From: Cetobacterium_A somerae
GTDB taxonomy: Bacteria > Fusobacteriota > Fusobacteriia > Fusobacteriales > Fusobacteriaceae
Assembly (NCBI RefSeq): GCF_044784365.2
Contig: NZ_CP173065.2
Strand: one strand, 5' to 3'
Length of the DNA stretch: 64,000 nt
Made by a program: the position numbers and the translations under genes. Shown here piece by piece: positions 46,142-54,823 of this stretch (position 1 is the stretch's first letter; the number at the start of each line of letters is the position of its first letter). The notes under the pieces are model-generated. The model saw only the letters and a list, made by a program, of their open reading frames with translations, ran no database searches and was not told the DNA's origin.

Positions 46142-47347
46142 ATGGATAGAATAAAATTAACAAAAGATATAAAAGATATTTTAAATATCTTAAATGCTAA
46201 TGGTAAGGGATATATTGTAGGAGGTTATGTAAGAGATTATTTACTAGGCTTAATTCCTAAAGATTGTGATTTTTGTACAGATATAGATTATTCAAAATTA
46301 AAAGATATTTTTAAAGATTATTCACCAAAAGAGATTGGAAAAGCTTTTGGAATAATTCAAATAGTTTATAAGGGTAAAAGTTATGAGATTGCAAAGTTAA
46401 GAAGAGATGTGACATTTACATCTTTTAGAAATATAGCTGAAGTAGAATTTATTAATGATATCTATGAGGATTTAAAGAGAAGAGATTTTACGGTTAATGC
46501 TATAGCTTATAATGGGAGTAATCTGATTTATTTATCACAAGTAGAAATAGATGATATAAAAAATAGAGTTTTAAGATTTGTTGGAAATGGGAAAAAAAGA
46601 ATAGAAGAGGATCCATTAAGGATATTAAGGGGAATAAGAATAGCGGGAGAAAAAAAATTATTGATATTAGAGGAAACAAAACAAGAGATAGAAGAGTGCA
46701 AAAATGAGATAAAAAGAGTTTCTATTGAAAGAGTTCAAGATGAATTTTTTAAGATGCTAAAAGGAGAGAATTCAAGTAATTCTTTTAAATCTTTATATGA
46801 CTTAGGAGTTTTTGAAGAGTTATTTCCAAAGACATATAAAAATATAAAATTAAATGAGATATCAGAAGATTTAGATAAAATAGATAGCTTATTTTTATTA
46901 GAGGAATCTTTAGTACTAAAATTAGTAGTTATTTTTAATAAAAGTAAAGATGAGTTAAATTATTTAAAATTGGATAATAAAAGTAAAAAATCGATTTTAA
47001 ATATAATTGAAAATTTAAAAAAAATAAAAAATATTAGTAGTAAATATGAAATAAAAAAGATGATTATGACCATAGGGTTAGAAGATTTCAAAAATATATT
47101 AAAAATAGAAAATTTGAGAGATGATATATCTTTAATAAAAGAGAAATTTAATGAAATTATAATGAATAATGAACCTATTTTTCTGAAGGAGTTAGCAATT
47201 TCTGGAAAAGATATATTAAATTTAGGAATAAAAGATGGAAAAAAAATTAAAGAGTTATTAGAAAAATCTTTAGATATAGTATTGAAAAATCCTGAACTAA
47301 ACCAAAAAAATTACTTACTAAAATTGATAGAGGAGGAAAAAATTTGA
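46142..47347 (+). CDS. cca: CCA tRNA nucleotidyltransferase / polyA polymerase family
   Basis: Class II nucleotidyltransferase that adds or repairs the tRNA 3' CCA. Catalytic GGYVRDYLLG and DCDFCTD (two Asp) near residues 28-47, RRDFTVNAIAYN, and EDPLRILRGIRIAG in the neck are present; 401 residues. Every tRNA in this window already encodes CCA, so a repair role or a polyA-polymerase role is as plausible as synthesis. Its stop overlaps the TTG start of the next gene. Confidence 0.9.
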   Translation: MDRIKLTKDIKDILNILNANGKGYIVGGYVRDYLLGLIPKDCDFCTDIDYSKLKDIFKDYSPKEIGKAFGIIQIVYKGKSYEIAKLRRDVTFTSFRNIAEVEFINDIYEDLKRRDFTVNAIAYNGSNLIYLSQVEIDDIKNRVLRFVGNGKKRIEEDPLRILRGIRIAGEKKLLILEETKQEIEECKNEIKRVSIERVQDEFFKMLKGENSSNSFKSLYDLGVFEELFPKTYKNIKLNEISEDLDKIDSLFLLEESLVLKLVVIFNKSKDELNYLKLDNKSKKSILNIIENLKKIKNISSKYEIKKMIMTIGLEDFKNILKIENLRDDISLIKEKFNEIIMNNEPIFLKELAISGKDILNLGIKDGKKIKELLEKSLDIVLKNPELNQKNYLLKLIEEEKI

Positions 47348-48636
47348 AGCGAAGAATACCTTTAACAACACAGATATTTTATGGAGTAGGAGTAAGTTAT
47401 GCCATTGTGGATCAAATATTTGCACAATGGATTTTATATTTTTATCTTCCACCGGAAAACTCAGGACTTAAACCATTTTTAACACCTGTTTTAATATCAT
47501 TGGCATTAGCTATTTCAAGAGTAGTAGATATGATTTCAGATCCAGTAGTAGGATATTTATCAGATAAATTTAATAGTAGATGGGGAAGAAGAATACCATT
47601 TATTGCCGTAGGAGCTATTCCACTAGCTATAACGACAGTAGCCTTTTTCTATCCACCAATGATAAGTGAAAAAGGAACATTTATCTATTTAGCGCTTATA
47701 GGATCTTTATTTTTTACATTTTATACAATTGTAGGAGCTCCATATAATGCTTTAATACCAGAAATTGGAGAGAATTCAGAGGAGAGATTGGATTTGTCTA
47801 CATGGCAGTCAGTTTTTAGATTATTGTACAGTGCAATTGCAATGATTTTACCAGGAGTTTTAATTAAGTATTTTGGTAAAGGAGATACATTAGTTGGGAT
47901 TAGAGGTATGGTTATTTCATTAAGTATTTTATGTGTTTTAGGACTGTATGTAACTGTTTTTTTAGTTCCAGAAAAAAAATACTCAAGACCTGTTGAACAT
48001 GTTGGGAATATTAAAGAGATTTTAAAAGAAGTGGTAAAAGATAAAGATTTTAGGAATTATTTATTAGGATTACTATTTTTCTTTGTAGGATTTAACTCTT
48101 TAAGAGCCATGATGAACTATTATGTAGAGGATATAATGGGATATGGAAAAGAGACAATAACAATAGCATCAGCTTTATTATTTGGAGCCTCAGCTTTATT
48201 TTTTTATCCAGTAAATAAATTATCTAGAAAATTTGGATATAGAAAAATTATGTTAGGATCCTTAGTTGGATTAATAATACTAACAATAGCTTTATCATTA
48301 TTAGGAAAAGTAATACCTGTAAAATATGGATTTTTAATATTTGCACTTTTAGGAATACCAATATCAGGAGCAGCATTTATATTTCCACCAGCAATGATGA
48401 GTGATATAAGTGAAAAAATAAGTAAAAGAATAAATAATAGAATCGAAGGAGTTTGCTTTGGAATTCAAGGATTTTTCTTAAAAATGGCATTTTTAGTCTC
48501 AATAGTTGTATTACCATTGATGCTTGTTTTAAGAGGAAGTGGAGAGGTAACAAAGTTTGGTATATACTCATCGGCAATATTTTCAGCAGTATCTTTTGTA
48601 ATCTCATATGTATTTTATTTTAAATATAATGAATAG
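47344..48636 (+). CDS. MFS transporter of the GPH sugar family
   Basis: 12-TM symporter of the glycoside-pentoside-hexuronide type: ISDPVVGYLSDKFNSRWGRRIPFI after TM2 is the family hallmark (D-x-GxLSD and RxGRR), with a long N-terminal loop after TM1. 430 residues. TTG start, overlapping cca as TTGA, with GAGGAGG upstream. No sugar-degrading enzyme is adjacent, so the substrate is unknown. Confidence 0.85.
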   Translation: MKRRIPLTTQIFYGVGVSYAIVDQIFAQWILYFYLPPENSGLKPFLTPVLISLALAISRVVDMISDPVVGYLSDKFNSRWGRRIPFIAVGAIPLAITTVAFFYPPMISEKGTFIYLALIGSLFFTFYTIVGAPYNALIPEIGENSEERLDLSTWQSVFRLLYSAIAMILPGVLIKYFGKGDTLVGIRGMVISLSILCVLGLYVTVFLVPEKKYSRPVEHVGNIKEILKEVVKDKDFRNYLLGLLFFFVGFNSLRAMMNYYVEDIMGYGKETITIASALLFGASALFFYPVNKLSRKFGYRKIMLGSLVGLIILTIALSLLGKVIPVKYGFLIFALLGIPISGAAFIFPPAMMSDISEKISKRINNRIEGVCFGIQGFFLKMAFLVSIVVLPLMLVLRGSGEVTKFGIYSSAIFSAVSFVISYVFYFKYNE

Positions 48637-48644
48637 GAGGAGTG

Positions 48645-49763
48645 TTGAAAAAAACAGAAATTGGGGCATTAATTATAATTTTTGCCTCAATTTTCTTTTT
48701 TAGGTTGTATTGGACAACGTTTAAAGAGAAAATTGAGATAGGAGATATCATTGAACTAACTGGTAGAGTAGATGCAGGAAGAGGAAGAATTGAAAATATA
48801 AATGGAAAATATCCAGTAAAAAATATGTATTTTATAGTAAACAAAGTAGAAGATGGAGAAAAAATTATTTTAGGAGAAGTAAAGAAAATAAAGTTTTCAA
48901 AATGGGGAGTTCAATATAATATAGAGGCAGAAGAGGTAAAAAATAAAGAGAACATATTGAGAAATTTTTTTATAAAAAAAATAAAGAAAATAAGTGCAGA
49001 TTATTCTTTTAGTTTAGAGCATTTTTTGAGAGCAACAGTCTTAGGAGAGGGATATTTATTAGATGAAGATGTAAAGGAAAAGTTTAGATACACAGGAACA
49101 GCTCATTTATTAGTAATATCTGGATTACATATTGGGGTAATTATTGCTGGAATGTCATTGTTATTATTAAAATTAAATATTAATAAAAGAAAAAGATATA
49201 TTTTAGTTTTTATCATTCTAACATTATATGTTATTTCCATTGGAAAATCGCCATCAATATTTAGAGCATATATAATGGGATCAATTTATTTATTAGGAAA
49301 TATTTTATATGAGAAGGTAAATAGTAAAAAAAGTTTTATATTAGCTTTTTGTTGTTCACTTTTAATTTTTCCAACATGGATTTACTCCATATCTTTTTGG
49401 ATGTCATATATAGCAGTATTTTCTATAATTTTTATTTATGAAAAAATTCCTAAAATAAAAAAATATAGAAGTAAATATTTAAATAAGGTATTAAATACAC
49501 TATTAATGACATTAACAATTCAACTTTGTATGACACCAATTTTTTATATATTTTTTAATACGATTCCTTTGTTTTCAGTTTTTAGTAATTTAATTATAAT
49601 TCCAATAGCATCAGTTTTTATAATGATAAGTTTTATGACAATATTTTTATCAAATTTTTATTTAGAATTTTTAACAATTTCATTGGTAAATTATACTTAT
49701 ATAATTTTAATAAAGAGTATTGAATTACTAAGTGAAATTCCATATTTGACATTAGAATTATAG
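48645..49763 (+). CDS. ComEC/Rec2-family competence-like membrane protein, short form
   Basis: Multi-TM protein with the ComEC core: FLRATVLGEG, GTAHLLVISGLHIGVI, SPSIFRAYIMG, WIYSISFWMSYIAVFSI and the PLFSVFSNLIIIPIASVF block. In full-length ComEC this forms the DNA channel. At 372 residues it lacks the C-terminal metallo-beta-lactamase domain and has only a reduced N-terminal OB-like part (GDIIELTGRVDAGRG). I prefer TTG 48645, giving MKKTEIG, because GTG 48642 overlaps AGGAGGAG. Function in DNA uptake is inferred. Confidence 0.82.
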   Translation: MKKTEIGALIIIFASIFFFRLYWTTFKEKIEIGDIIELTGRVDAGRGRIENINGKYPVKNMYFIVNKVEDGEKIILGEVKKIKFSKWGVQYNIEAEEVKNKENILRNFFIKKIKKISADYSFSLEHFLRATVLGEGYLLDEDVKEKFRYTGTAHLLVISGLHIGVIIAGMSLLLLKLNINKRKRYILVFIILTLYVISIGKSPSIFRAYIMGSIYLLGNILYEKVNSKKSFILAFCCSLLIFPTWIYSISFWMSYIAVFSIIFIYEKIPKIKKYRSKYLNKVLNTLLMTLTIQLCMTPIFYIFFNTIPLFSVFSNLIIIPIASVFIMISFMTIFLSNFYLEFLTISLVNYTYIILIKSIELLSEIPYLTLEL

Positions 49764-49795
49764 TTGTGTTAAGCTATTTATGCGAGGTGATAAAA

Positions 49796-50395
49796 ATGAT
49801 TGTTTTAAAGGTTATAATTTTACTATTTTCTTTGGTACTACACGAATTAGCTCATGGATATATGGCTTTATTTTGTGGAGATAAAACAGCTAAATATTCA
49901 GGAAGACTATCTTTAAATCCATTAAAGCATTTAGATCCAATAGGAGCGTTAGTACCAATTTTTATGTTGTTAAGTGGTTCGAATTTTATAATAGGATGGG
50001 CCAAACCAGTACCAGTAAATTATTTTGCTTTTAGAAATGGGAGAGTTGGAGAGTTCTTAGTTTCAATAGCAGGAGTTTTAACAAATTATTTATTAATGAT
50101 ACTTGGAGCTATTTTAATAAAATATGGAATAATACCTTTTAATGACATATCAATTTATTTTATAATAATAAATATGGCCTTGGGAACATTTAATCTTTTG
50201 CCAATTCCACCATTAGATGGATCAAGAGTTATAGCATCGTTTTTAAATGATGAAAATAGAATAAAAGTATTTACTTTAGACACATATGGAATTTTATTTA
50301 TAATAGTATTAAGTTATTTTGGAATATTAAGTAAAATGATGTCTCCTATATACAATATTTTAGTGAGATTTATAGATTTGATAATTAGGAGTTAG
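49796..50395 (+). CDS. M50 family site-2-type metalloprotease
   Basis: Integral-membrane zinc protease of about 199 residues. Zinc motif HELAHGY in TM1 (residues 15-21) and the distal NLLPIPPLDGSR (aspartate ligand) are intact; GWAKPVPVN in between is typical of the minimal M50B group. Substrate unknown. ATG 49796 follows GAGGTGA by 5 bases; the earlier frame start at 49766 lacks a ribosome site. Confidence 0.9.
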   Translation: MIVLKVIILLFSLVLHELAHGYMALFCGDKTAKYSGRLSLNPLKHLDPIGALVPIFMLLSGSNFIIGWAKPVPVNYFAFRNGRVGEFLVSIAGVLTNYLLMILGAILIKYGIIPFNDISIYFIIINMALGTFNLLPIPPLDGSRVIASFLNDENRIKVFTLDTYGILFIIVLSYFGILSKMMSPIYNILVRFIDLIIRS

Positions 50396-50399
50396 TTAA

Positions 50400-50975
50400 A
50401 TGAAAAGTATAAAAAAAGCTGTAAGGATAGAGTTTGAAGAAAGAAAATCAAAATTTATAGGTTATGCTAAACCAATTTCAACAAAAGAAGAGGCTGAAGA
50501 TTTTATAAGTATGATTAGAGAGATGCATCCAGATGCTACTCATAATTGTACTGTTTATAGAGTTATTGATAATGGGCAAGAATATTTTAAGGCTGATGAT
50601 GATGGAGAACCTAGTGGAACTGCTGGAAAACCTATGGGTGAAATATTGACTTATATGGAAGTAAATAATGTAGTAGTAGTAGCGACAAGATATTTTGGTG
50701 GCATAAAATTAGGAGCTGGTGGTTTAGTAAGAAATTATGCCAAAACTGCAAAGTTAGCAGTCTTAGAAGGAGAAATTGTAGAATTTATAGAAAGAGTTGA
50801 GTGTTTGTTAGATTTTTCTTATGAGAAAATAAATGAAGTAGAGACGTTACTTATAAATGGTAATGAGGAGTTATTACATAAAGATTTTAACGAACGTGTA
50901 ACGTATAGAGTAAAAGTTTCTAATGAAACATTGGAGAAGTTAAAAGAACTTAAAGATATATTGGTAATAATGTAA
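50400..50975 (+). CDS. YigZ/IMPACT family protein
   Basis: 191 residues with the UPF0029 (IMPACT) N-terminal fold: RKSKFIGYAKPISTKEEAEDFI, DATHNCTVYRV, FKADDDGEPSGTAGKPM, VVVVATRYFGGIKLGAGGLVRNYAKTA. A ferredoxin-like C-terminal domain follows. Function is not settled in bacteria. Close behind the M50 protease; ends in a terminator shared with the convergent gene. Confidence 0.92.
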   Translation: MKSIKKAVRIEFEERKSKFIGYAKPISTKEEAEDFISMIREMHPDATHNCTVYRVIDNGQEYFKADDDGEPSGTAGKPMGEILTYMEVNNVVVVATRYFGGIKLGAGGLVRNYAKTAKLAVLEGEIVEFIERVECLLDFSYEKINEVETLLINGNEELLHKDFNERVTYRVKVSNETLEKLKELKDILVIM

Positions 50976-51001
50976 AAACAGGTAGATTGTTCTACCTGTT
51001 T
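50976..51001. terminator. Bidirectional terminator
   Basis: AAACAGGTAGA / TCTACCTGTTT perfect stem with TTGT loop between convergent genes; the downstream plus-strand tail is T-rich. Confidence 0.8.
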
Positions 51002-51005
51002 ACTT

Positions 51006-51674
51006 TTATTTTATAATCTTTTTTTTGAATAAAAATAGTAATAATAAAGTCAAAGTTACATAAGCAAATTCAACAACTATTATGTAATATGGCCACTCTC
51101 CAAAATAATTAAGAGGAGATGAGAAAGTTGGTTTTCTATTAATATAAAGATAATTTGTTCCAAGAACAGTATTAATAAAATAAACACCAGCTGCAATAAC
51201 ATTTAAACCTAAGAATGAACCGGTCCATGACTCTAAAGATGGTCTTAACTTAAATACTTTATACTCAACTATAGCAACAAAAATTATATAAAAATGCGTT
51301 GAGAAAAAACTTATGTTAAAAAAATGAGGGAATGTTTCTCTTACTTCAGGTGTTAGTAGAGCAAAAACGGCTCCAATAGACCAAAAGAATGTTGCATATA
51401 AAAATGGTCCAAACCTAAATATAGATCCAAATACCGCAAATATAAGAGTTATGTTGCAAAGGTGTAGTGGAAGCAATTGATACCAAGCTTCACCAATTAA
51501 TTTATATCTAATAAAAAGTTCACCACATTTAATTAATAAAATGACAAAAGATATAATCCTCATAATTTTTTTAGGCTGTGGATTGTATGCAACTCCAAAA
51601 TAAAGAAACAGAAAAACCAAAGAATATCCCAAAAGATAAAAAAGATGTAATTTATCAAATAGTTCGAACTCCAT
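51006..51674 (-). CDS. TIGR02206/YwaF-like integral membrane protein
   Basis: 222 residues, about six to seven TM helices. Resembles the YwaF family (TIGR02206), with WYQLLPLHLCNITLIFA and FPHFFNISFFSTHFYII as in members of that group. Function unknown. AGGAGGAG upstream. Follows the RNase H gene by 14 bases, likely co-transcribed. Confidence 0.8.
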   Translation of the reverse strand: MEFELFDKLHLFYLLGYSLVFLFLYFGVAYNPQPKKIMRIISFVILLIKCGELFIRYKLIGEAWYQLLPLHLCNITLIFAVFGSIFRFGPFLYATFFWSIGAVFALLTPEVRETFPHFFNISFFSTHFYIIFVAIVEYKVFKLRPSLESWTGSFLGLNVIAAGVYFINTVLGTNYLYINRKPTFSSPLNYFGEWPYYIIVVEFAYVTLTLLLLFLFKKKIIK

Positions 51675-51688
51675 GTACTCCTCCTAAT

Positions 51689-52309
51689 TTATTTATGAAA
51701 ACCTAAATCTGCAGGATTAATATCCCCAGAAACATGCTGAATAGTTCCACCTAGACTTTCAAATTGTGCTCTTTTTTCAGCGGTTTTCGTAATAAGATTT
51801 ATAGTTTTTTCATTTAGTGACGATTTATTATAATGCCCTTTAGACCAATAATCAATAATTAATTTACTATCTCCAAAAATTCTAAAATTTCTTTCTCTTA
51901 AAGCAATGTCAATAGCTAAAAAAACACCTATTAATTCACCATAGTTATTTGTGCTACCTTGAGGAGCGAGATAGTTTCCAAATTCATTTATCATTTTTTC
52001 AGGAAGAATATTATCAAGTAAAGAGATTCCTAAACGGTTAGTAACTCTGACCTCAACACCAATACCTCGTCCAGTTCCAGCATCAAAATAGATGCCATCT
52101 TCTAATTTATTTTTAGCCTCTTGAATTTTTAATTTTTTATCTTCATATAGACCACCATTTTTTAACCACTCTTTAGCTTCAAGCTCTGTTTTAAATGATT
52201 TATAACGAGCATTTTTTCCTTTAGTAGCATTTTGACATTCAGGCCAAGAAGTTACAATTTTTGAGTAATTTTCATTATCTATAATAAAAGCATAATATTT
52301 TGTAGCCAT
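51689..52309 (-). CDS. Ribonuclease H with viroplasmin N-domain
   Basis: Degrades RNA in RNA-DNA hybrids. Residues about 1-53 are the caulimovirus-viroplasmin-like hybrid-binding domain (YYAFIIDNENYSKIVTSWPEC...KSFKTELEAKEWLKNG); the RNase H fold carries D (YFDAGTGRG), E (NNYGELIGVF), D (IFGDSKLIID) and D (INPADLGFH). 206 residues. AGGAG precedes the ATG. First gene of a two-gene leftward unit. Confidence 0.92.
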   Translation of the reverse strand: MATKYYAFIIDNENYSKIVTSWPECQNATKGKNARYKSFKTELEAKEWLKNGGLYEDKKLKIQEAKNKLEDGIYFDAGTGRGIGVEVRVTNRLGISLLDNILPEKMINEFGNYLAPQGSTNNYGELIGVFLAIDIALRERNFRIFGDSKLIIDYWSKGHYNKSSLNEKTINLITKTAEKRAQFESLGGTIQHVSGDINPADLGFHK

Positions 52310-52414
52310 AATTCTCCTTTTAAAGTTTTATATTATTTTATCATAAAATTAAAAAAAATAAAAAGGAAAGAGAAGAAAATATCAAAAAAACTTCGGATCA
52401 TTAGTAAAAAAATG

Positions 52415-52443
52415 TTGCAAAAGTTAAAAATTTATGATAAAAT
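52415..52443 (+). promoter_or_regulatory. Promoter of rpmE
   Basis: TTGCAA (52415-52420), 17-base spacer, TAAAAT (52438-52443), with extended -10 TATGATAAAAT. Confidence 0.75.
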
Positions 52444-52482
52444 CTTTACGATAAATAGAAAGATTTTAGGAAGGTGAAATTA

Positions 52483-52695
52483 ATGAGAAAAGGAATTCAT
52501 CCAGAGTACAAAGTAATAACTGTTGATTGTACATGTGGAAACAAATTTGAAACAAGATCAACTTTAGCAAAGGGAGACGAGCTTAAAATAGCTGTTTGTT
52601 CAAACTGTCACCCATTCTATACTGGAAAAGCTAAGTTCATAGACGCAGCTGGAAGAGTAGAGCAATTCAATAAGAGATTTGGATTAAAAAAATAA
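52483..52695 (+). CDS. rpmE: 50S ribosomal protein L31, zinc-binding type
   Basis: 70-residue L31 with both metal pairs: CTCGN (C-x-C) and CSNCHPFYTGK (C-x2-C), so the zinc-containing form. ATG 52483 is chosen over GTG 52474, which is part of the AGGAAGGTG ribosome site. Monocistronic with its own promoter and terminator. Confidence 0.97.
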   Translation: MRKGIHPEYKVITVDCTCGNKFETRSTLAKGDELKIAVCSNCHPFYTGKAKFIDAAGRVEQFNKRFGLKK

Positions 52696-52696
52696 G

Positions 52697-52723
52697 AAAA
52701 CGGGACTATGTCCTGTTTTTTTT
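52697..52723 (+). terminator. Terminator of rpmE
   Basis: AAAACGGGAC / GTCCTGTTTT stem, 3-base loop, nine T. Confidence 0.92.
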
Positions 52724-52750
52724 TAAAGAAATATAACTAGGGAGGTTAAA

Positions 52751-53374
52751 ATGGCTGTAATAGAAATAAATCATCCGCTAATACAACATAAATTAACATT
52801 ATTAAGAAATAAAAATACGGATACAAAATCATTCAGAGAAAATTTAAATGAGATATCTAAGCTGATGACTTATGAAGTGACAAAAAATTTAGTTTTAGAT
52901 GAAATTGAGGTTGAAACTCCTCTAATGAAAACAACTGGATATACATTAGGAACAAACATTGCAGTTGTACCTATTTTAAGAGCTGGATTAGGAATGGTAG
53001 ATGGAATCGTATCTTTAATTCCAACAGCAAAAATAGGACATATAGGAGTTTATAGAGATGAAGAAACTCTACAACCAGTATATTACTACTGTAAACTTCC
53101 TGTAGATGTTCAAAACAAGCAAGTTATATTAGTAGATCCAATGTTAGCAACTGGTGGATCAGCAATATACGCAATAGATTATTTAAAAAATGCTGGAGTA
53201 AAAAATATAGTATTTATGTGTTTAGTAGCTGCACCAGAAGGTATAGCAAAAGTTTTACAAACACATCCAGATGTAGCAATTTATACTGCTAAAATAGACC
53301 AAGGATTAGATTCAAATGGATATATTTATCCTGGTTTAGGAGATTGTGGAGATAGAATATTTGGAACAAAGTAA
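52751..53374 (+). CDS. upp: Uracil phosphoribosyltransferase
   Basis: Salvages uracil with PRPP to UMP. HPLIQHKLTLLRNKNTDTKSFR at the start, VPILRAGLGMVDG, PRPP loop VILVDPMLATGGSA and the C-terminal uracil-binding IYPGLGDCGDRIFG are intact; 207 residues. GGGAGG precedes the ATG. Confidence 0.98.
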   Translation: MAVIEINHPLIQHKLTLLRNKNTDTKSFRENLNEISKLMTYEVTKNLVLDEIEVETPLMKTTGYTLGTNIAVVPILRAGLGMVDGIVSLIPTAKIGHIGVYRDEETLQPVYYYCKLPVDVQNKQVILVDPMLATGGSAIYAIDYLKNAGVKNIVFMCLVAAPEGIAKVLQTHPDVAIYTAKIDQGLDSNGYIYPGLGDCGDRIFGTK

Positions 53375-53376
53375 TT

Positions 53377-53405
53377 AAAAAAGCTGAACTTAGTTCAGCT
53401 TTTTT
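53377..53405. terminator. Bidirectional terminator between upp and marR
   Basis: AAAAAAGCTGAAC / GTTCAGCTTTTTT stem with TTA loop; A and T runs on both sides. Confidence 0.9.
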
Positions 53406-53820
53406 TTATTTCCTTTTCCTCTAAATAATCTAAAACATTTTTAATTTCTTGGATATTATCATCAGTTAAAATAGTGTGAAACTTTTTATCAAGCTTATCT
53501 AGAAACTCTTCAACATGACTTGCAATTCTTTCTCCATCTTTAGTTAAAGAAACATAAAAACTTCGAGCATCTTGATTAGATTGAGATTTAATAATATAAC
53601 CTAAGCCTTCTAATTTTTTTAAAGTTTTACTAATTGCAGGTTTTTCAATAACTCCTAAGTCAACGAGTTGAGTAGGCGTTATTTTTTTTAACTCTTTAAT
53701 TTTTAAAAGTATAATTCCTTGGGATGATTCTAAATTAAAAATTTTTAAATTATCATTAAGATGTTTTTTTTGTAACCTATTTATTCTTGAAAATAAAATA
53801 GGAATTTTAATTTTATTCAT
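53395..53820 (-). CDS. MarR family repressor of the adjacent efflux operon
   Basis: 141 residues. Winged helix about 30-98: KKITPTQLVDLGVIEKPAISKTLKKLEGLGYIIKS followed by wing DARSFYVSLTKDGE; dimer helices at both ends. Last gene of the leftward hlyD-like/DUF2955-like/marR operon, overlapping the exporter by 8 bases, so it would be induced together with the pump, as in autoregulated systems. Its probable operator is the 36-bp palindrome at the head of the operon. Confidence 0.88.
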   Translation of the reverse strand: MNKIKIPILFSRINRLQKKHLNDNLKIFNLESSQGIILLKIKELKKITPTQLVDLGVIEKPAISKTLKKLEGLGYIIKSQSNQDARSFYVSLTKDGERIASHVEEFLDKLDKKFHTILTDDNIQEIKNVLDYLEEKEIKKS

Positions 53821-54823
53821 TGGTTCCTCCCTCTATAAATAAAAGAAATCTAGTTAAAAACATTGAAAAAATAAGAATAATAGTTATTTGTAATGCTCTA
53901 GTAGAAGCTTTAGTAACGATATCACCATAAGGTGTAAGATATAGACATATAGGAAGTATAATAGCTTTAATTAGTCCAAAAAAGAATATTTTCTGAAAAG
54001 GTGTTTTACCATAGTAACCTATGTAAACCATAGGATATATAAAAACCATTAATGCAAAAGCAAAAATAAATGGATTATTGCTAATTCCGTTTATAAAAAA
54101 TGAAAAAATTATAGCTAAAAAGCAACCTAAACTATGAATAGTGATATTTAAAAAAGATAGTTTATGAATTTTTTCTAAGTTTAAATTCGTATAAATTCCA
54201 GCTAAAGTAGCATATGCAAAAAAAGTGTCTCTGATATCAAAAAACATATATGCTAACCATAAAGCAAAAACGATAATAGTTATTTTAAAAATATGAAAAA
54301 TATCTTTATCAATATCTTCTCGTTGAGATTTTTTAACTCCTAAATTTTCTTCTTTTGTTGGAAAAATAAGAAGTAATATCCAACCAATTATCCCTCCTAA
54401 AACTGTGACTAAAACAATATCAACAACCATATTTTCAACAACTTTATCACTATATGTAGCATATATAGTTGTGAAAGAATAACCTAAGATACTACTTCGT
54501 ATACCATTGGGATGCTTATATGAGAAAAAAAAGCAACTGAAAAAAACAGCAAATGTAACAACAGCAAAAGCTAAAATATTTTCTCTAAAAATCTCTGTAA
54601 ACAATAAGCCTAAAGCTGCAAAAAATGAAATCCACCAGTAATTAGAAAAGAATATCTTTATAGAAAATTTTTTCATTGTAGTTACTACCCCAAAAGCAAT
54701 TATAGGAATTTGGAAGTTAAAAGAAAAATTTGTGTATTTACTTAGTAAAATTCCAATAGTTATTGCTAGAAGACTTCTAAAAATATCAGGTATAAAATTG
54801 ACGTTGTCGTTACTAGTAGACAT
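53813..54823 (-). CDS. DUF2955/FUSC-like multi-TM exporter component
   Basis: 336 residues with about ten TM helices arranged as two repeats of five (helices before and after the soluble PTKEENLGVKKSQREDIDKD loop). Resembles DUF2955/aromatic-acid-exporter-like proteins, which pair with HlyD-type adaptors. Overlaps the upstream adaptor by 11 bases and the downstream marR by 8. Likely exports aromatic acids or drugs; substrate is unknown. Confidence 0.75.
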   Translation of the reverse strand: MSTSNDNVNFIPDIFRSLLAITIGILLSKYTNFSFNFQIPIIAFGVVTTMKKFSIKIFFSNYWWISFFAALGLLFTEIFRENILAFAVVTFAVFFSCFFFSYKHPNGIRSSILGYSFTTIYATYSDKVVENMVVDIVLVTVLGGIIGWILLLIFPTKEENLGVKKSQREDIDKDIFHIFKITIIVFALWLAYMFFDIRDTFFAYATLAGIYTNLNLEKIHKLSFLNITIHSLGCFLAIIFSFFINGISNNPFIFAFALMVFIYPMVYIGYYGKTPFQKIFFFGLIKAIILPICLYLTPYGDIVTKASTRALQITIILIFSMFLTRFLLFIEGGTNE